Positions 7,548 to 16,215 are shown, counted from the stretch's first letter. The stretch is DNA of 40,000 bases from Pseudomonas sp. S31 (GCF_016648105.1 NZ_JACVVE010000045.1:1-40000), one strand, 5' to 3'. Notes: generated by a model from the letters alone, not told the origin. Numbers and translations are program-made.

Positions 7548-9785
7548 ATGATCCGCCGCACCCTGCCATTGCTACTCGGCCTGTCGTTCAGCGCGCCATT
7601 GCTGGCCGCGAACCAGACGCTGTTCAGCTTCGTGCGCCCGGCCTCGGTGGTCAACGTGGTGACCGACAATACCGGGATGCCCCAGTACAACGCGGAGCAG
7701 ACGGCCGAAGGCGAAGTGTTGCGGCGGGTGGTGTTCAACCCGGTCGAGCGGCCGACCCTGCGCTTGAGCCCGCAGCAGGGTGCCTGGGATTGGTCGACCG
7801 GGCAATTTCTCACTTTGCGCCTGCAGAGCGGCATGGACTGGGCGCTGACGGTGGATGTGACGGTGCAGGGCAGCGATGGCCGCAGCCTGACCAGCCGCGT
7901 TGACCTGCCAGCGGGGCCGGCGCAGACGGTGATGGTGCCGCTCAGGGCCAGCTCGCCGTTGAGCCAGGGCATGCGTGCCGGGCCGCCGATGCCCTGGATG
8001 CATGAAGGCCAGCGGCTGTTGTTGGCCAGCAGCGCCGGGGAGGTCGACCTCAAGCAGGTGGTGGCCGTCAGCCTGAGCATTCCTGGGCCCAAGGTGGCCC
8101 AGAGCCTGTTGATCGAGAAGGTCGGCGTGCAGGATGACGAGCTTGCCTACAAGGCTGTCTACCAGGGCTTGATCGACGGCTATGGCCAATCCACCCGCGC
8201 CCGCTGGCCGGAGAAGATCGCCAACGACGATCAGCTCAAGGCGGCGGGCAACCGTGAACAGCAGCAGCTCAAGGCTTGGCTGGCCGAGCGTGGCAAGCAG
8301 AAATTGGATACTTACGGCGGAATCGTCGCAGGGCCGGCGTTCGAGGCGCAGGGTTTTTTCCGTACTGAAAAACGTGACGGCCGCTGGTACCTGGTCACAC
8401 CCGAAGGTCATCCGTTCTATTCCCTGGGCGTCAACGCCGTGACCGCCAGCGACGGGCGCACCTATGTCACTGGCCGTGAGGCGATGTTCCAGGGCCTGCC
8501 GGTCGAAGGTGATGCCCTGGCAGCTTTCTATGGCGAGGGCAACAACGACGATGGCAATGCCTCGTCCCAGGGCCGCAATTTCAAGCAGGGGCGCTGGTTC
8601 GACTTCTACGCTGCCAACCTTCAGCGCACCTACGGCAAACCCTGCCCGGGCAATACCACCGAGCCGACACCTGCAGCCTGCCCGCCAGCGGCGTTGGACG
8701 CCGAGCGCTGGCAGGGCCATACCCTGGACCGCTTGCAGGCCTGGGGCTTCAATACCCTGGGCAATTGGAGCGACCCGGCGCTGGGCCAGACCCAGCGCAT
8801 GGCGTACACCCTGCCACTGTCGATCGTCGGCGACTACGCCAGCATCAGCACCGGCATGGATTGGTGGGGACGCATGCCCGACCCGTTCGACCCGCGCTTC
8901 GCCATGGCTACCGAGCGGGCTGTGGCCATCGCCGCGCGCGATCATCGCGACGACCCCTGGTTGATCGGTTACTTCGCCGACAACGAACTGGCCTGGGCGG
9001 CGCCCGGCGACGACCCCAAGGCGCGTTATGGCTTGGCCTACGGGACCTTGCGCCTGACCACCGATGTGCCCGCCAAACGCGCCTTCCTCAAGCAGTTGCG
9101 CGACAAGTACCGCAACCAGCAAGGCCTGTCCAAGGCCTGGGGCATCGACTTGCAGGCCTGGGAACTGATGGAGGACCCAGGCTTCGAGGCGCCGCTGCCC
9201 GACCCGGCCCACCCGGAGATCGAGCGGGACTTCCAGCATTTCCAGCAGACGTTCGCCGAAACCTACTTCAAGACCATTTCCGATGCACTGAAATGGCACG
9301 CTCCCAATCATCTCCTGCTGGGCGGCCGCTATGCCGTGAGCACACCGGAAGCGGTCAAGGCCTGTGCCGAGTTCTGTGATGTGCTGAGTTTCAATTTCTA
9401 TACCCTCAAGCCCGAGGATGGCTACGACTTCGCGCGCCTGGCAGAGCTGGACAAGCCTGTGCTGGTGAGCGAATTCCAGTTCGGCTCGCGCGATCGCGGG
9501 CCATTCTGGCCGGGGCCGCTGGAAGTACCGCGGGAGGAGGACCGTGGGCCTGCCTATGGCAATTTCCTCAAGGCTGCCCTGGCGCAGCCGATGATCGTCG
9601 GCGCGCACTGGTTCCAGTACCTCGACCAACCGGCCAGTGGACGCCTGCTCGACGGTGAGAATGGTCACCTGGGGCTGGTGGCGATCACCGACCTGCCTTA
9701 TGCCGGCTTCGTCGATGCGGTGCGCAAGGCCAACCAGCAGACCCTCGATCATTTGCGCGGGCAGCTGGTCAAGCCGGCACCGTGA
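7548..9785 (+). CDS. Exported GH50/agarase-like glycoside hydrolase
   Basis: The 745-residue protein has a signal peptide (MIRRTLPLLLGLSFSAPLLA, cleavage near residue 20). An N-terminal beta-sandwich-like region (about 25-200) precedes a TIM-barrel catalytic part. That part resembles family 50 beta-agarases: FRTEKRDGRWYLVTPEGH, WGFNTLGNWSD, then GYFADNELAW with E480 as likely acid/base and VLVSEFQFGS with E642 as likely nucleophile. ATG 7548 follows AGGAG at a long 12-nt spacing. The frame is open upstream to 7383, inside dinG, but the signal peptide fixes this start. There is no transporter or sugar cluster around it. The substrate is unknown; a role on self-made or environmental polysaccharide is inference. 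Confidence 0.75.
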   Translation: MIRRTLPLLLGLSFSAPLLAANQTLFSFVRPASVVNVVTDNTGMPQYNAEQTAEGEVLRRVVFNPVERPTLRLSPQQGAWDWSTGQFLTLRLQSGMDWALTVDVTVQGSDGRSLTSRVDLPAGPAQTVMVPLRASSPLSQGMRAGPPMPWMHEGQRLLLASSAGEVDLKQVVAVSLSIPGPKVAQSLLIEKVGVQDDELAYKAVYQGLIDGYGQSTRARWPEKIANDDQLKAAGNREQQQLKAWLAERGKQKLDTYGGIVAGPAFEAQGFFRTEKRDGRWYLVTPEGHPFYSLGVNAVTASDGRTYVTGREAMFQGLPVEGDALAAFYGEGNNDDGNASSQGRNFKQGRWFDFYAANLQRTYGKPCPGNTTEPTPAACPPAALDAERWQGHTLDRLQAWGFNTLGNWSDPALGQTQRMAYTLPLSIVGDYASISTGMDWWGRMPDPFDPRFAMATERAVAIAARDHRDDPWLIGYFADNELAWAAPGDDPKARYGLAYGTLRLTTDVPAKRAFLKQLRDKYRNQQGLSKAWGIDLQAWELMEDPGFEAPLPDPAHPEIERDFQHFQQTFAETYFKTISDALKWHAPNHLLLGGRYAVSTPEAVKACAEFCDVLSFNFYTLKPEDGYDFARLAELDKPVLVSEFQFGSRDRGPFWPGPLEVPREEDRGPAYGNFLKAALAQPMIVGAHWFQYLDQPASGRLLDGENGHLGLVAITDLPYAGFVDAVRKANQQTLDHLRGQLVKPAP

Positions 9786-9822
9786 GCTCGCTGTGGTGCG
9801 CCCGCTCCGACAATTGCATTGT

Positions 9823-9866
9823 TGTAGGAGCGGCCGCATACCGCGAAAGGGCCGCAAAGCGGCCCC
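9823..9866. repeat. REP-like element with terminator-type stem
   Basis: TGTAGGAGCGGCC opens a REP-type sequence that ends in a GGGCCGC-AAA-GCGGCCC stem (9849-9865). It sits 38 bp after the stop of the glycoside hydrolase. The stem could act as a transcriptional stop. The remaining 140 bp before 10006 show nothing recognisable. Confidence 0.65.
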
Positions 9867-10005
9867 CGGCGATCTCACCTGAACAGTACCGCAGCCTCTG
9901 CGGAACTTTTTACTTGCGACCTTCCAGCTAGAGCCAGTTTGCAAACGGCTCAACTACTGAAACAATGCATGCCTTTGCCAGCAAGGTCGGATGGAGTACT
10001 AGCGG

Positions 10006-11151
10006 GTGCAGATCCAGGGTCACTATGAGCTGAAGTTCGAGGCGGTGCGCGATGCGTTCGCCGAGTTGTTCGAAGATCCCCAGGAGCGTGGAGCGGCGTT
10101 GTGCATCCAGGTCGGCGGCGAGACCGTCATCGACTTGTGGGCTGGCAGCGCCGACAAGGACGGCCAGCAGGCCTGGCACAGCGACACTATCGCCAACCTG
10201 TTCTCCTGCACCAAGACCTTTGCCGCCGTTACCGCGCTGCAACTGGTCGGTGAGGGCAAGTTGGCGCTGGATACCCCGGTGGTGCGTTATTGGCCCGAGT
10301 TCGCCCAGGCCGGCAAACAGGGCATCACCTTGCGTCAGTTGCTCAGCCACCGCGCCGGCCTACCGGCCATCCGCGAGCTGCTGCCGGCCGAAGCCCTGTA
10401 CGACTGGCAGACCATGGTCGATGCCCTGGCCGCCGAAACCCCCTGGTGGACCCCGGGTAGCGAACATGGCTACGCGGCGATCACCTATGGCTGGCTGATC
10501 GGTGAGTTGATCCGCCGCGCCGATGGCCGTGGCCCCGGTGATTCGATCGTGGCCCGGACCGCCCGCCCCCTGGGGCTGGACTTCCACGTCGGCCTGGCGG
10601 ACGAGGAATTCTACCGTGTGGCGCATATCGCCCGCGGCAAAGGCAACCCAGGTGACGCGGCGGCCCAGCGTCTGCTGCAGGTGACCATGCGCGAGCCTGA
10701 AGCCCTGTCGACCCGGGCGTTCACCAATCCGCCGGCGATTCTCACCAGTACCAACAAGCCAGAATGGCGGCGCATGCAGCAGCCTGCGGCCAACGGCCAC
10801 GGCAATGCACGCAGCCTGGCCGGGTTCTATGCCGGCCTGCTCGACGGCAGCCTGCTCGAATCGGAGCTGCTCGATGAGCTGACCCGCGAGCACAGCCTCG
10901 GCCAAGACCGCACCCTGCTGACCCAGACCCGCTTTGGCCTAGGTTGCATGCTCGATCAGCCGGATGTGGCCAATGCCACCTTTGGCCTGGGGGCGCGTGC
11001 TTTCGGGCATCCAGGGGCGGGTGGCTCGGTCGGTTTCGCCGACCCGGAGCACGACGTCGCCTTCGGTTTCGTGGTCAATACCCTCGGCCCCTATGTGCTG
11101 ATGGACCCGAGAGCGCAGAAGTTGGTGCGCGTGTTGGGCGATTGCCTTTGA
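10006..11151 (+). CDS. EstB-type serine hydrolase (beta-lactamase family esterase)
   Basis: This 381-residue protein belongs to the class C beta-lactamase/EstB esterase family. The SxxK motif is SCTK (S67 nucleophile, K70). A Tyr region (GYAAITYGW, Y156 or Y161) supplies the general base, and a C-terminal FGHPGAGGS resembles the HxG motif near the active site. There is no signal peptide, which favours an intracellular carboxylesterase over a periplasmic beta-lactamase. Start is GTG at 10006, with GGAG about 10 nt upstream. It appears monocistronic. The natural substrate cannot be deduced. Confidence 0.85.
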   Translation: MQIQGHYELKFEAVRDAFAELFEDPQERGAALCIQVGGETVIDLWAGSADKDGQQAWHSDTIANLFSCTKTFAAVTALQLVGEGKLALDTPVVRYWPEFAQAGKQGITLRQLLSHRAGLPAIRELLPAEALYDWQTMVDALAAETPWWTPGSEHGYAAITYGWLIGELIRRADGRGPGDSIVARTARPLGLDFHVGLADEEFYRVAHIARGKGNPGDAAAQRLLQVTMREPEALSTRAFTNPPAILTSTNKPEWRRMQQPAANGHGNARSLAGFYAGLLDGSLLESELLDELTREHSLGQDRTLLTQTRFGLGCMLDQPDVANATFGLGARAFGHPGAGGSVGFADPEHDVAFGFVVNTLGPYVLMDPRAQKLVRVLGDCL

Positions 11152-11249
11152 TCGGGTAATGCGGGTATTGGCCCAGCCCTTTGACTATCCTCAATGCCAA
11201 CGCCTGAACGCGCGGGCAAAATTCCTTTCATTTTCATGGTGTATCGCTG

Positions 11250-12266
11250 ATGTCTTCACACAAAACCTTAGCACTAGCCCTGTGCCTGACCGCCATGACC
11301 GGTTGCGCCAGCCACTCCCAGGACGGTTCCAAGGAGGGCGGCCTGAGCTGGTGGCCATTCGGTTCGGACAAGGTCGCCGACCAGGAAGTGAAAGCGGCGG
11401 TCACCGAGAAGGTGGCCAAGGCAGAAGCCAAATCCGAGGCCAAGGCTGAAAGCGCTGGCCACTGGTGGTGGCCGTTCGGCGGTGAAGACAAGCAAGCCAA
11501 GGTCGCAGCGGTGCCGAAGATCGACCAGAAGGCTACCCAGGCCTGGCTCGACGAGTACGAGCCCAAACTGCGTGAAGCGATCAAGGACAGCAAGCTGGAG
11601 CTGGAGCGCCGCGACAACGTGCTGGCGGTGACCCTGCCGGTGGATGGCTCCTACAACCCTGATCGTCCGAACATGCTGCTGCCCATGAGCCTGGGGCCGA
11701 TCACCCGCGTGGCGAAAACCGTCGAGGGCGACAGCAAGACCGCCGTGTTGATCCTCGGCCACGCTGACAGCAGTGGCGTCGTCACCGCCAACCAGAAGCT
11801 CAGCCTGGAGCGTGCCGCCTCGGTCTCGGCGATTTTCCGCCTCAGCGGCCTACAACGTGACCGCCTGATGCTCAAGGGCATGGGCTCGGAAATGCCACGT
11901 GCCGCCAACGACAGCGCCGAAGGCCGTGCGCTGAACCGCCGGGTGGAAATGCTGCTTACCCCGCAGAACACCATGGTCGCGCTGATTGCCAGGTACCAGA
12001 CTCCTGGCTCGTCGGCTGCAGCCACGATGGTCGCGGCGCAGAACGTCCAGGCACCGGCTACCAAGGTTGCCGAGAGCAAGGCCAGCACCAAGGCCAAGGC
12101 AGGTACCAAGGCCGCAGCCAAGCCTGCGGCGAAGAAAACCGTCGCCAAGTCCAAGGCGCCGGCCAAGGCCGCTGCCAAGAAAAAGGCCGCGCCCGCCAAG
12201 GCAGCGACCAAGAAGGCCACCACGGACAACAAGGTAGCCGCCAACACCCCGGCGAAGGCCAACTGA
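11250..12266 (+). CDS. OmpA-family lipoprotein with Lys/Ala-rich tail
   Basis: This 338-residue protein has a lipobox at Cys19 (MTGC). A region follows with a duplicated WWPFG motif (GLSWWPFGSDK and HWWWPFGGEDK) separated by an Ala/Lys/Glu stretch. The OmpA-type domain (about 90-235) has PMSLGPITRVAKT, GHADSSGVVTANQKLSLERA and ALNRRVEM. The last 70 residues are a Lys/Ala/Pro tail (PAAKKTVAKSKAPAKAAAKKK and similar) resembling histone-H1-like AlgP tails. A polycationic tail on a predicted periplasmic lipoprotein could bind peptidoglycan, LPS or DNA, but this is speculation. The pdxH gene follows after 19 bp, so the two are probably cotranscribed. Confidence 0.85.
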   Translation: MSSHKTLALALCLTAMTGCASHSQDGSKEGGLSWWPFGSDKVADQEVKAAVTEKVAKAEAKSEAKAESAGHWWWPFGGEDKQAKVAAVPKIDQKATQAWLDEYEPKLREAIKDSKLELERRDNVLAVTLPVDGSYNPDRPNMLLPMSLGPITRVAKTVEGDSKTAVLILGHADSSGVVTANQKLSLERAASVSAIFRLSGLQRDRLMLKGMGSEMPRAANDSAEGRALNRRVEMLLTPQNTMVALIARYQTPGSSAAATMVAAQNVQAPATKVAESKASTKAKAGTKAAAKPAAKKTVAKSKAPAKAAAKKKAAPAKAATKKATTDNKVAANTPAKAN

Positions 12267-12285
12267 TCTCCAAGGAAGCGTAGTG

Positions 12286-12933
12286 ATGACCCAATCCCTG
12301 GCCGATATGCGCCGCGACTACACCCGTGATGGCCTGGCCGAAGCCCAAGCCCCGGGTGAGCCGTTCGCTCTGTTCCAGCAGTGGTTTGCCGACGCGGTGA
12401 AGACCGAGCAGCCACCGGTGGAGGCCAATGCCATGACTCTGGCCACCGTCGATGGCGAAGGTCGGCCGCATTGCCGGGTTTTGTTGCTGAAGGGGCTCGA
12501 TGAGCGCGGGTTCACCTTCTTCACCAACTACGACAGCGCCAAGGGCCAGCAACTGCTGGCCAACCCCTTCGCCGCGATGACCTTCTTCTGGCCAGCGCTG
12601 GAGCGGCAGGTGCGTATCGAGGGGCGAGTGGAAAAGGTCACGGCCAAGGAGTCGGACGATTACTACCAGGTACGCCCGTTGGGCAGCCGCCTGGGCGCCT
12701 GGGCATCGCCGCAGAGCCGGGTGATTGCCGACCGCGAGGAGCTTCAGGGCCTGGTCAAGGCCACCGAAGCACGCTTCAGCGACACTCAGCCGCACTGCCC
12801 CGAGCATTGGGGCGGCTACCGCCTGCTGCCCGAGCGTATCGAGTTCTGGCAGGGGCGGGCGAGCCGTCTGCACGATCGCCTGAACTATCGTTTGGTCGAT
12901 GGTCGTTGGCTGCGTGAGCGCCTCGCACCTTGA
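12286..12933 (+). CDS. pdxH: Pyridoxamine 5'-phosphate oxidase
   Basis: This 215-residue FMN enzyme oxidises pyridoxamine or pyridoxine 5'-phosphate to pyridoxal 5'-phosphate, the last step of vitamin B6 synthesis and salvage, in the cytoplasm. Family signatures include the N-terminal MRRDYTRDGL, the FMN-binding CRVLLLKGLDERGFTFFTNYDS, and the C-terminal WGGYRLLPERIEFWQGRASRLHDR with its substrate-binding Arg-x-His. Length equals the usual 210-220. ATG 12286 is chosen over GTG 12283 because it gives the standard N-terminus; AAGGA lies 9 nt upstream. It is downstream of an OmpA lipoprotein and probably shares its transcript. Confidence 0.95.
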   Translation: MTQSLADMRRDYTRDGLAEAQAPGEPFALFQQWFADAVKTEQPPVEANAMTLATVDGEGRPHCRVLLLKGLDERGFTFFTNYDSAKGQQLLANPFAAMTFFWPALERQVRIEGRVEKVTAKESDDYYQVRPLGSRLGAWASPQSRVIADREELQGLVKATEARFSDTQPHCPEHWGGYRLLPERIEFWQGRASRLHDRLNYRLVDGRWLRERLAP

Positions 12934-13114
12934 TGTCGAGGCGAGCTTCATCGTGATGGTGCAATCCGCGTCTATCCTTGGTCAAACGTTGCAGGCTGCT
13001 GGTGGCCCGTCAGGGCTGTACAGTGGCTGAATGAAACTGAATTTGTTACGTGTGTCTCGTGACACCTGGCTGTCTGCGGCGTCTAATGGACACCTGACCC
13101 AAGGAGATTTCCCA

Positions 13115-13579
13115 ATGCGTAAATCCGCTTTGCTGGTGGCGAGCTTCACCGCCATGTCGCTGTTGTTGGGAGGCTGTGCCTCGAACCTGTCTGGCGACAG
13201 CTACTCCCGTGATGAGGCCCGTCGCGTGCAGACCGTGCGCATGGGCACCATCGAATCCCTGCGCCCGGTCAAGATCGAAGGCACCAAGACCCCGATCGGT
13301 GGTGGCGCAGGTGCCGTTGTCGGTGGTGTGGCCGGTAGCGCCATTGGCGGTGGCCGCGGCAGCATCGTGGCTGCAGTGATCGGTGCCGTCGCGGGTGGCC
13401 TGGCAGGCTCCGCCGCCGAGGAAGGCCTGACCCGTACCCAGGGTGTCGAGATCACCGTGCGCGAGGACGACGGCAGCATGCGCGCGTACGTCCAGGCGGT
13501 ACAGGAAAACGAAATCTTCCGGGTTGGCGATCGCGTGCGCATCATGACCGTGGATGGCACCAGCCGCGTCTCTCACTGA
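13115..13579 (+). CDS. slyB: SlyB-like glycine-zipper lipoprotein
   Basis: This 154-residue outer-membrane lipoprotein has its signal and lipobox ending at Cys21 (LLGGC). A Gly-rich 2TM glycine zipper follows (about 68-110: PIGGGAGAVVGGVAGSAIGGG and IGAVAGGLAGSA). A small C-terminal beta domain (VEITVREDDGSMRAYVQ, DRVRIMTVDG) completes the SlyB/PcpY-type architecture. AAGGAG 8 nt before ATG 13115 and the signal peptide fix this start; the frame is open back to 13031. In enterobacteria slyB is PhoP-regulated; no PhoP box was looked for here beyond inspection. A strong terminator follows immediately. Confidence 0.85.
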   Translation: MRKSALLVASFTAMSLLLGGCASNLSGDSYSRDEARRVQTVRMGTIESLRPVKIEGTKTPIGGGAGAVVGGVAGSAIGGGRGSIVAAVIGAVAGGLAGSAAEEGLTRTQGVEITVREDDGSMRAYVQAVQENEIFRVGDRVRIMTVDGTSRVSH

Positions 13580-13591
13580 TTGCGGCAAGGC

Positions 13592-13635
13592 AAAAAGAAA
13601 CCCCGATTGGCGTGGCCAGTCGGGGTTTCTTTTTG
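13592..13635. terminator. Bidirectional rho-independent terminator
   Basis: An A-rich run, a long stem (AGAAACCCCGA...TTGGC paired with GCCAG...TCGGGGTTTCT) and a T run make an almost symmetrical hairpin. It serves slyB on the plus strand and the FAD oxidoreductase on the minus strand, which converge here. Confidence 0.9.
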
Positions 13636-13640
13636 CTGCC

Positions 13641-15248
13641 TTACAAACCGAGCATATCCCGCGCCACCGCCTCGGCGATGCGAATGCCATCGACACCGGC
13701 CGAAAGAATCCCACCGGCATAACCTGCCCCTTCGCCTGCAGGGAACAGCCCCTTGAGGTTCAGGCTCTGGTAGTCCTCGCCACGGGTGATGCGCAGCGGC
13801 GAGGACGTGCGCGTCTCGATCCCGGTGAGCACCGCGTCGTGCAGGTTGTAGCCCTTGATCTGGCGGTCGAACGCCGGCAGCGCCTCGCGGATCGCCTCGA
13901 TGGCGAAGTCCGGCAGGCTCGGCGCCAGGTCGCCCAGGGTCACGCCTGGCTTGTATGAAGGCTCGACACTGCCGATGGCGGTGGACGGCTTGCCGGCGAC
14001 GAAGTCGCCGACCAGTTGCGCCGGCGCCTGGTAGTTGCTACCGCCCATGACATAGGCATGGGCCTCGAGACGCTCCTGCAGTTCGATCCCCGCCAACGGG
14101 CCGCCTGGGTAGTCGCGCTCCGGGTCGATGCCGACGACGATGCCGGAGTTGGCGTTACGCTCGTTACGCGAGTACTGGCTCATGCCGTTGGTGACCACGC
14201 GGCCAGGCTCGCTGGTAGCGGCGACCACGGTGCCGCCTGGGCACATGCAGAAGCTGTAGACCGAGCGGCCGTTCTTGGCGTGGTACACCAGCTTGTAGTC
14301 GGCAGCACCGAGTTTTGGGTGGCCGGCGTATTTGCCCAGGCGCGCCTTGTCGATCAGCGTCTGCGGGTGCTCGATCCGGAAGCCCACCGAGAATGGCTTG
14401 GCTTCCATGTACACGCCCTTGGCGTGGAGCATGCGGAACGTGTCGCGGGCACTGTGGCCCAGGGCCAGGACCACATGTCGGGAGTGCAGCTGTTCGCCAC
14501 TCTCCAGCACCACACCGGTCAGTTGGCCATCGTCGACCAGCAGGTCGGTGACCTTCTGCTGGAAACGCACTTCGGCGCCCAGGGCAATCATGTCCTGGCG
14601 CATCTGCTCGACCATGCCGGTCAGGCGGAAGGTACCGATGTGCGGCTTGTTGATGTAGAGGATCTCATCCGGCGCGCCAGCCTTGACGAATTCCTCCAGC
14701 ACCTTGCGCCCGTGATGCTGCGGGTCCTTGATCTGGCTGTACAGCTTGCCGTCGGAGAAGGTCCCGGCACCGCCCTCGCCGAACTGCACGTTGGATTCGG
14801 GGTTGAGCACGCTCTTGCGCCACAGGCCCCAGGTGTCCTTGGTGCGCTGACGGACTTCCTTGCCACGCTCGAGGATGATCGGCTTGAAGCCCATCTGCGC
14901 CAGCAACAGCCCGGCGAAGATGCCGCAGGGGCCGAAGCCGACCACGATCGGGCGTTCCTGCAGGTTTTCAGGGGCCTGGCCGACGAATTTGTAGCGCGTG
15001 TCCGGAGCGACACCGATGTTGCGATCGTCTGCGAACTTGCGCAGCAGTTCGGCTTCGTTGCTGGTTTCGAGATCGATGGTGTAGATGAACAGCAGCTCGC
15101 TGTTCTTCTTGCGTGCATCGTAGCTGCGCTTGAACAGGGTGAAGCCGAGCAGTTGCTCGTCGCTGATACCCAGGCGCTCGACGATGGCTTCGCGCAGCGC
15201 TTCGTCGGGATGGTCCAGGGGCAGCTTCAGTTCGGTGATTCGTAGCAT
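13641..15248 (-). CDS. FAD-dependent oxidoreductase (COG2509-type)
   Basis: This 535-residue flavoprotein carries the dinucleotide-binding motif VGFGPCG (about 103-109) after an N-terminal domain of about 100 residues (LRITELKLPLDH, LLGFTLFKRSYDARKK). Later motifs are NVQFGEGGAGTFSDGKL, VVLALGHSARDTF and a C-terminal LFPAGEGAGYAGGI typical of FAD closure. It fits the widespread uncharacterised FAD dehydrogenase family COG2509; the reaction is unknown. ATG 15248 (MLRITELK) is the usual family start. An in-frame ATG at 15272 would add eight residues; neither has a strong Shine-Dalgarno. It ends at the shared terminator with slyB. Confidence 0.9.
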   Translation of the reverse strand: MLRITELKLPLDHPDEALREAIVERLGISDEQLLGFTLFKRSYDARKKNSELLFIYTIDLETSNEAELLRKFADDRNIGVAPDTRYKFVGQAPENLQERPIVVGFGPCGIFAGLLLAQMGFKPIILERGKEVRQRTKDTWGLWRKSVLNPESNVQFGEGGAGTFSDGKLYSQIKDPQHHGRKVLEEFVKAGAPDEILYINKPHIGTFRLTGMVEQMRQDMIALGAEVRFQQKVTDLLVDDGQLTGVVLESGEQLHSRHVVLALGHSARDTFRMLHAKGVYMEAKPFSVGFRIEHPQTLIDKARLGKYAGHPKLGAADYKLVYHAKNGRSVYSFCMCPGGTVVAATSEPGRVVTNGMSQYSRNERNANSGIVVGIDPERDYPGGPLAGIELQERLEAHAYVMGGSNYQAPAQLVGDFVAGKPSTAIGSVEPSYKPGVTLGDLAPSLPDFAIEAIREALPAFDRQIKGYNLHDAVLTGIETRTSSPLRITRGEDYQSLNLKGLFPAGEGAGYAGGILSAGVDGIRIAEAVARDMLGL

Positions 15249-15351
15249 GGCAGGGTCCAGTATCCCGGCCATGAACGGCCGGCGGCTTTACACAAACCGC
15301 CAAGTATAAGCTGTTCACCGCCCTGACTGGCAGGATAAAAGTGTCCGGCGA

Positions 15352-16026
15352 TCAGTTGTCGCGCGCGCCACCGTAGTAGCCACAGCCCTGCAAGGTCTGG
15401 CCGTCGATGCGCAGTTCGGCGCGCAGGTGGCTGACCGCGCCGCTGGCGCTGTCGACGCAGCGCTGCGGGGCGACCCACAGTTCCACGCGCTCGCCGTTGG
15501 CTTCGCTGGACAGGGTCAGGCCGCCGCCTGGGATTTCTTCTTCGAGGAACGGCAGTGGCAGTGGGTCCTTGCCGGGGCGTTCGATGACCATTCCGCGACC
15601 GCTGGCCTTGACTGCCCAGAAGGGTTCGTTGCCGCTGGCACGCAGGGTCAGCTGCTTGAAGTTGGGGTCGTCGCAGCCTTGTGGCGACGGCGTCAGGCGG
15701 TACAGTTCGCGGACATCGAGCTGGCCGTCGGTGGTGGCCTGCTTGCTGCCGGTCAGGCGCCCGCGCACATCGGCGAACAGCTTGGCGTTGGCATCCTTGG
15801 CGAGGTTGGCGGCTTCCTGGAGGATGCCAGTGCCAGCGGCATCGTTGATCACGAAGCGGCGGCTTTCGGTGCAGGGCTTGAACAGCAGTTGGCCGCCCCC
15901 GGCGCTTAGTTCACCCTGCATGCGCGTAGTGCCGATGTTCGGGTCGGTCGGTTTGTCTGCCAGCAGCTGGCAGCCGCCGAACAGGGGCAGCAGGGCGGTC
16001 AGCAGCAGGGTAGGGGTGAGGCGCAT
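15352..16026 (-). CDS. COG3650-type lipoprotein
   Basis: This 224-residue lipoprotein has a signal and lipobox at Cys19 (LFGGC). The mature part contains conserved-looking Cys residues (KPCTESRRF, PQGCDDPNF, QRCVDSASG, QGCGYYGGA) likely to form disulfides in the periplasm. The block TLRASGNEPFWAVKASGRGMVIERPG followed by a C-terminal LRAELRIDGQTLQGCG pattern resembles uncharacterised COG3650/HslJ-like envelope proteins; 'GNEPFW' is a recurrent signature of that group. It is transcribed apart from the FAD gene (103-bp gap). Its function is not known. Confidence 0.75.
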   Translation of the reverse strand: MRLTPTLLLTALLPLFGGCQLLADKPTDPNIGTTRMQGELSAGGGQLLFKPCTESRRFVINDAAGTGILQEAANLAKDANAKLFADVRGRLTGSKQATTDGQLDVRELYRLTPSPQGCDDPNFKQLTLRASGNEPFWAVKASGRGMVIERPGKDPLPLPFLEEEIPGGGLTLSSEANGERVELWVAPQRCVDSASGAVSHLRAELRIDGQTLQGCGYYGGARDN

Positions 16027-16105
16027 GGGGCGGGCTCCGGAGAATCTTTGCCAAAGAGCTGGCCACGTTACTCAGGCTGGGCGGCGATCACAAGTTTTGG
16101 GTGGC

Positions 16106-16194
16106 CTGTGCCGGCCTCTTCGCGGGTAAACCCGCTCCTACAGGTACCGTGCTGTCCTGTAGGAGCGGGTTTACCCGCGAAGAGGCCGGCACAG
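16106..16194. repeat. Paired REP elements, perfect 39-bp inverted repeat
   Basis: The arm at 16106-16144 is the exact reverse complement of the arm at 16156-16194, separated by 11 bp. The sequence (CCGGCCTCTTCGCGGGTAAA then CCCGCTCCTACAGG) is the classic P. putida REP. It lies between the ends or starts of minus-strand genes, where it does not interrupt coding. Confidence 0.95.
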
Positions 16195-16215
16195 CCGACC
16201 GATTTCTCATAGACA

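Noticed and set aside
7572..9953. 793-codon open frame antisense to the GH50-like gene
   Set aside because: It has no signal peptide or domain; the plus-strand frame has both catalytic glutamates and a signal peptide.
10006..11151. Antibiotic-resistance class C beta-lactamase
   Set aside because: There is no signal peptide and the active-site context (SCTK, GHPGAGGS) fits EstB-type esterases rather than AmpC.
12055..12240. Lys/Ala repetitive DNA as a possible minisatellite or CRISPR
   Set aside because: The repeats are irregular codons for Lys, Ala and Pro within one reading frame; no conserved repeat unit or unique spacers are seen.
13052..13065. Small hairpin GTGTC-TCGT-GACAC upstream of slyB
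   Set aside because: The stem has only 5 bp; it is common by chance and has no other support as a regulator site.
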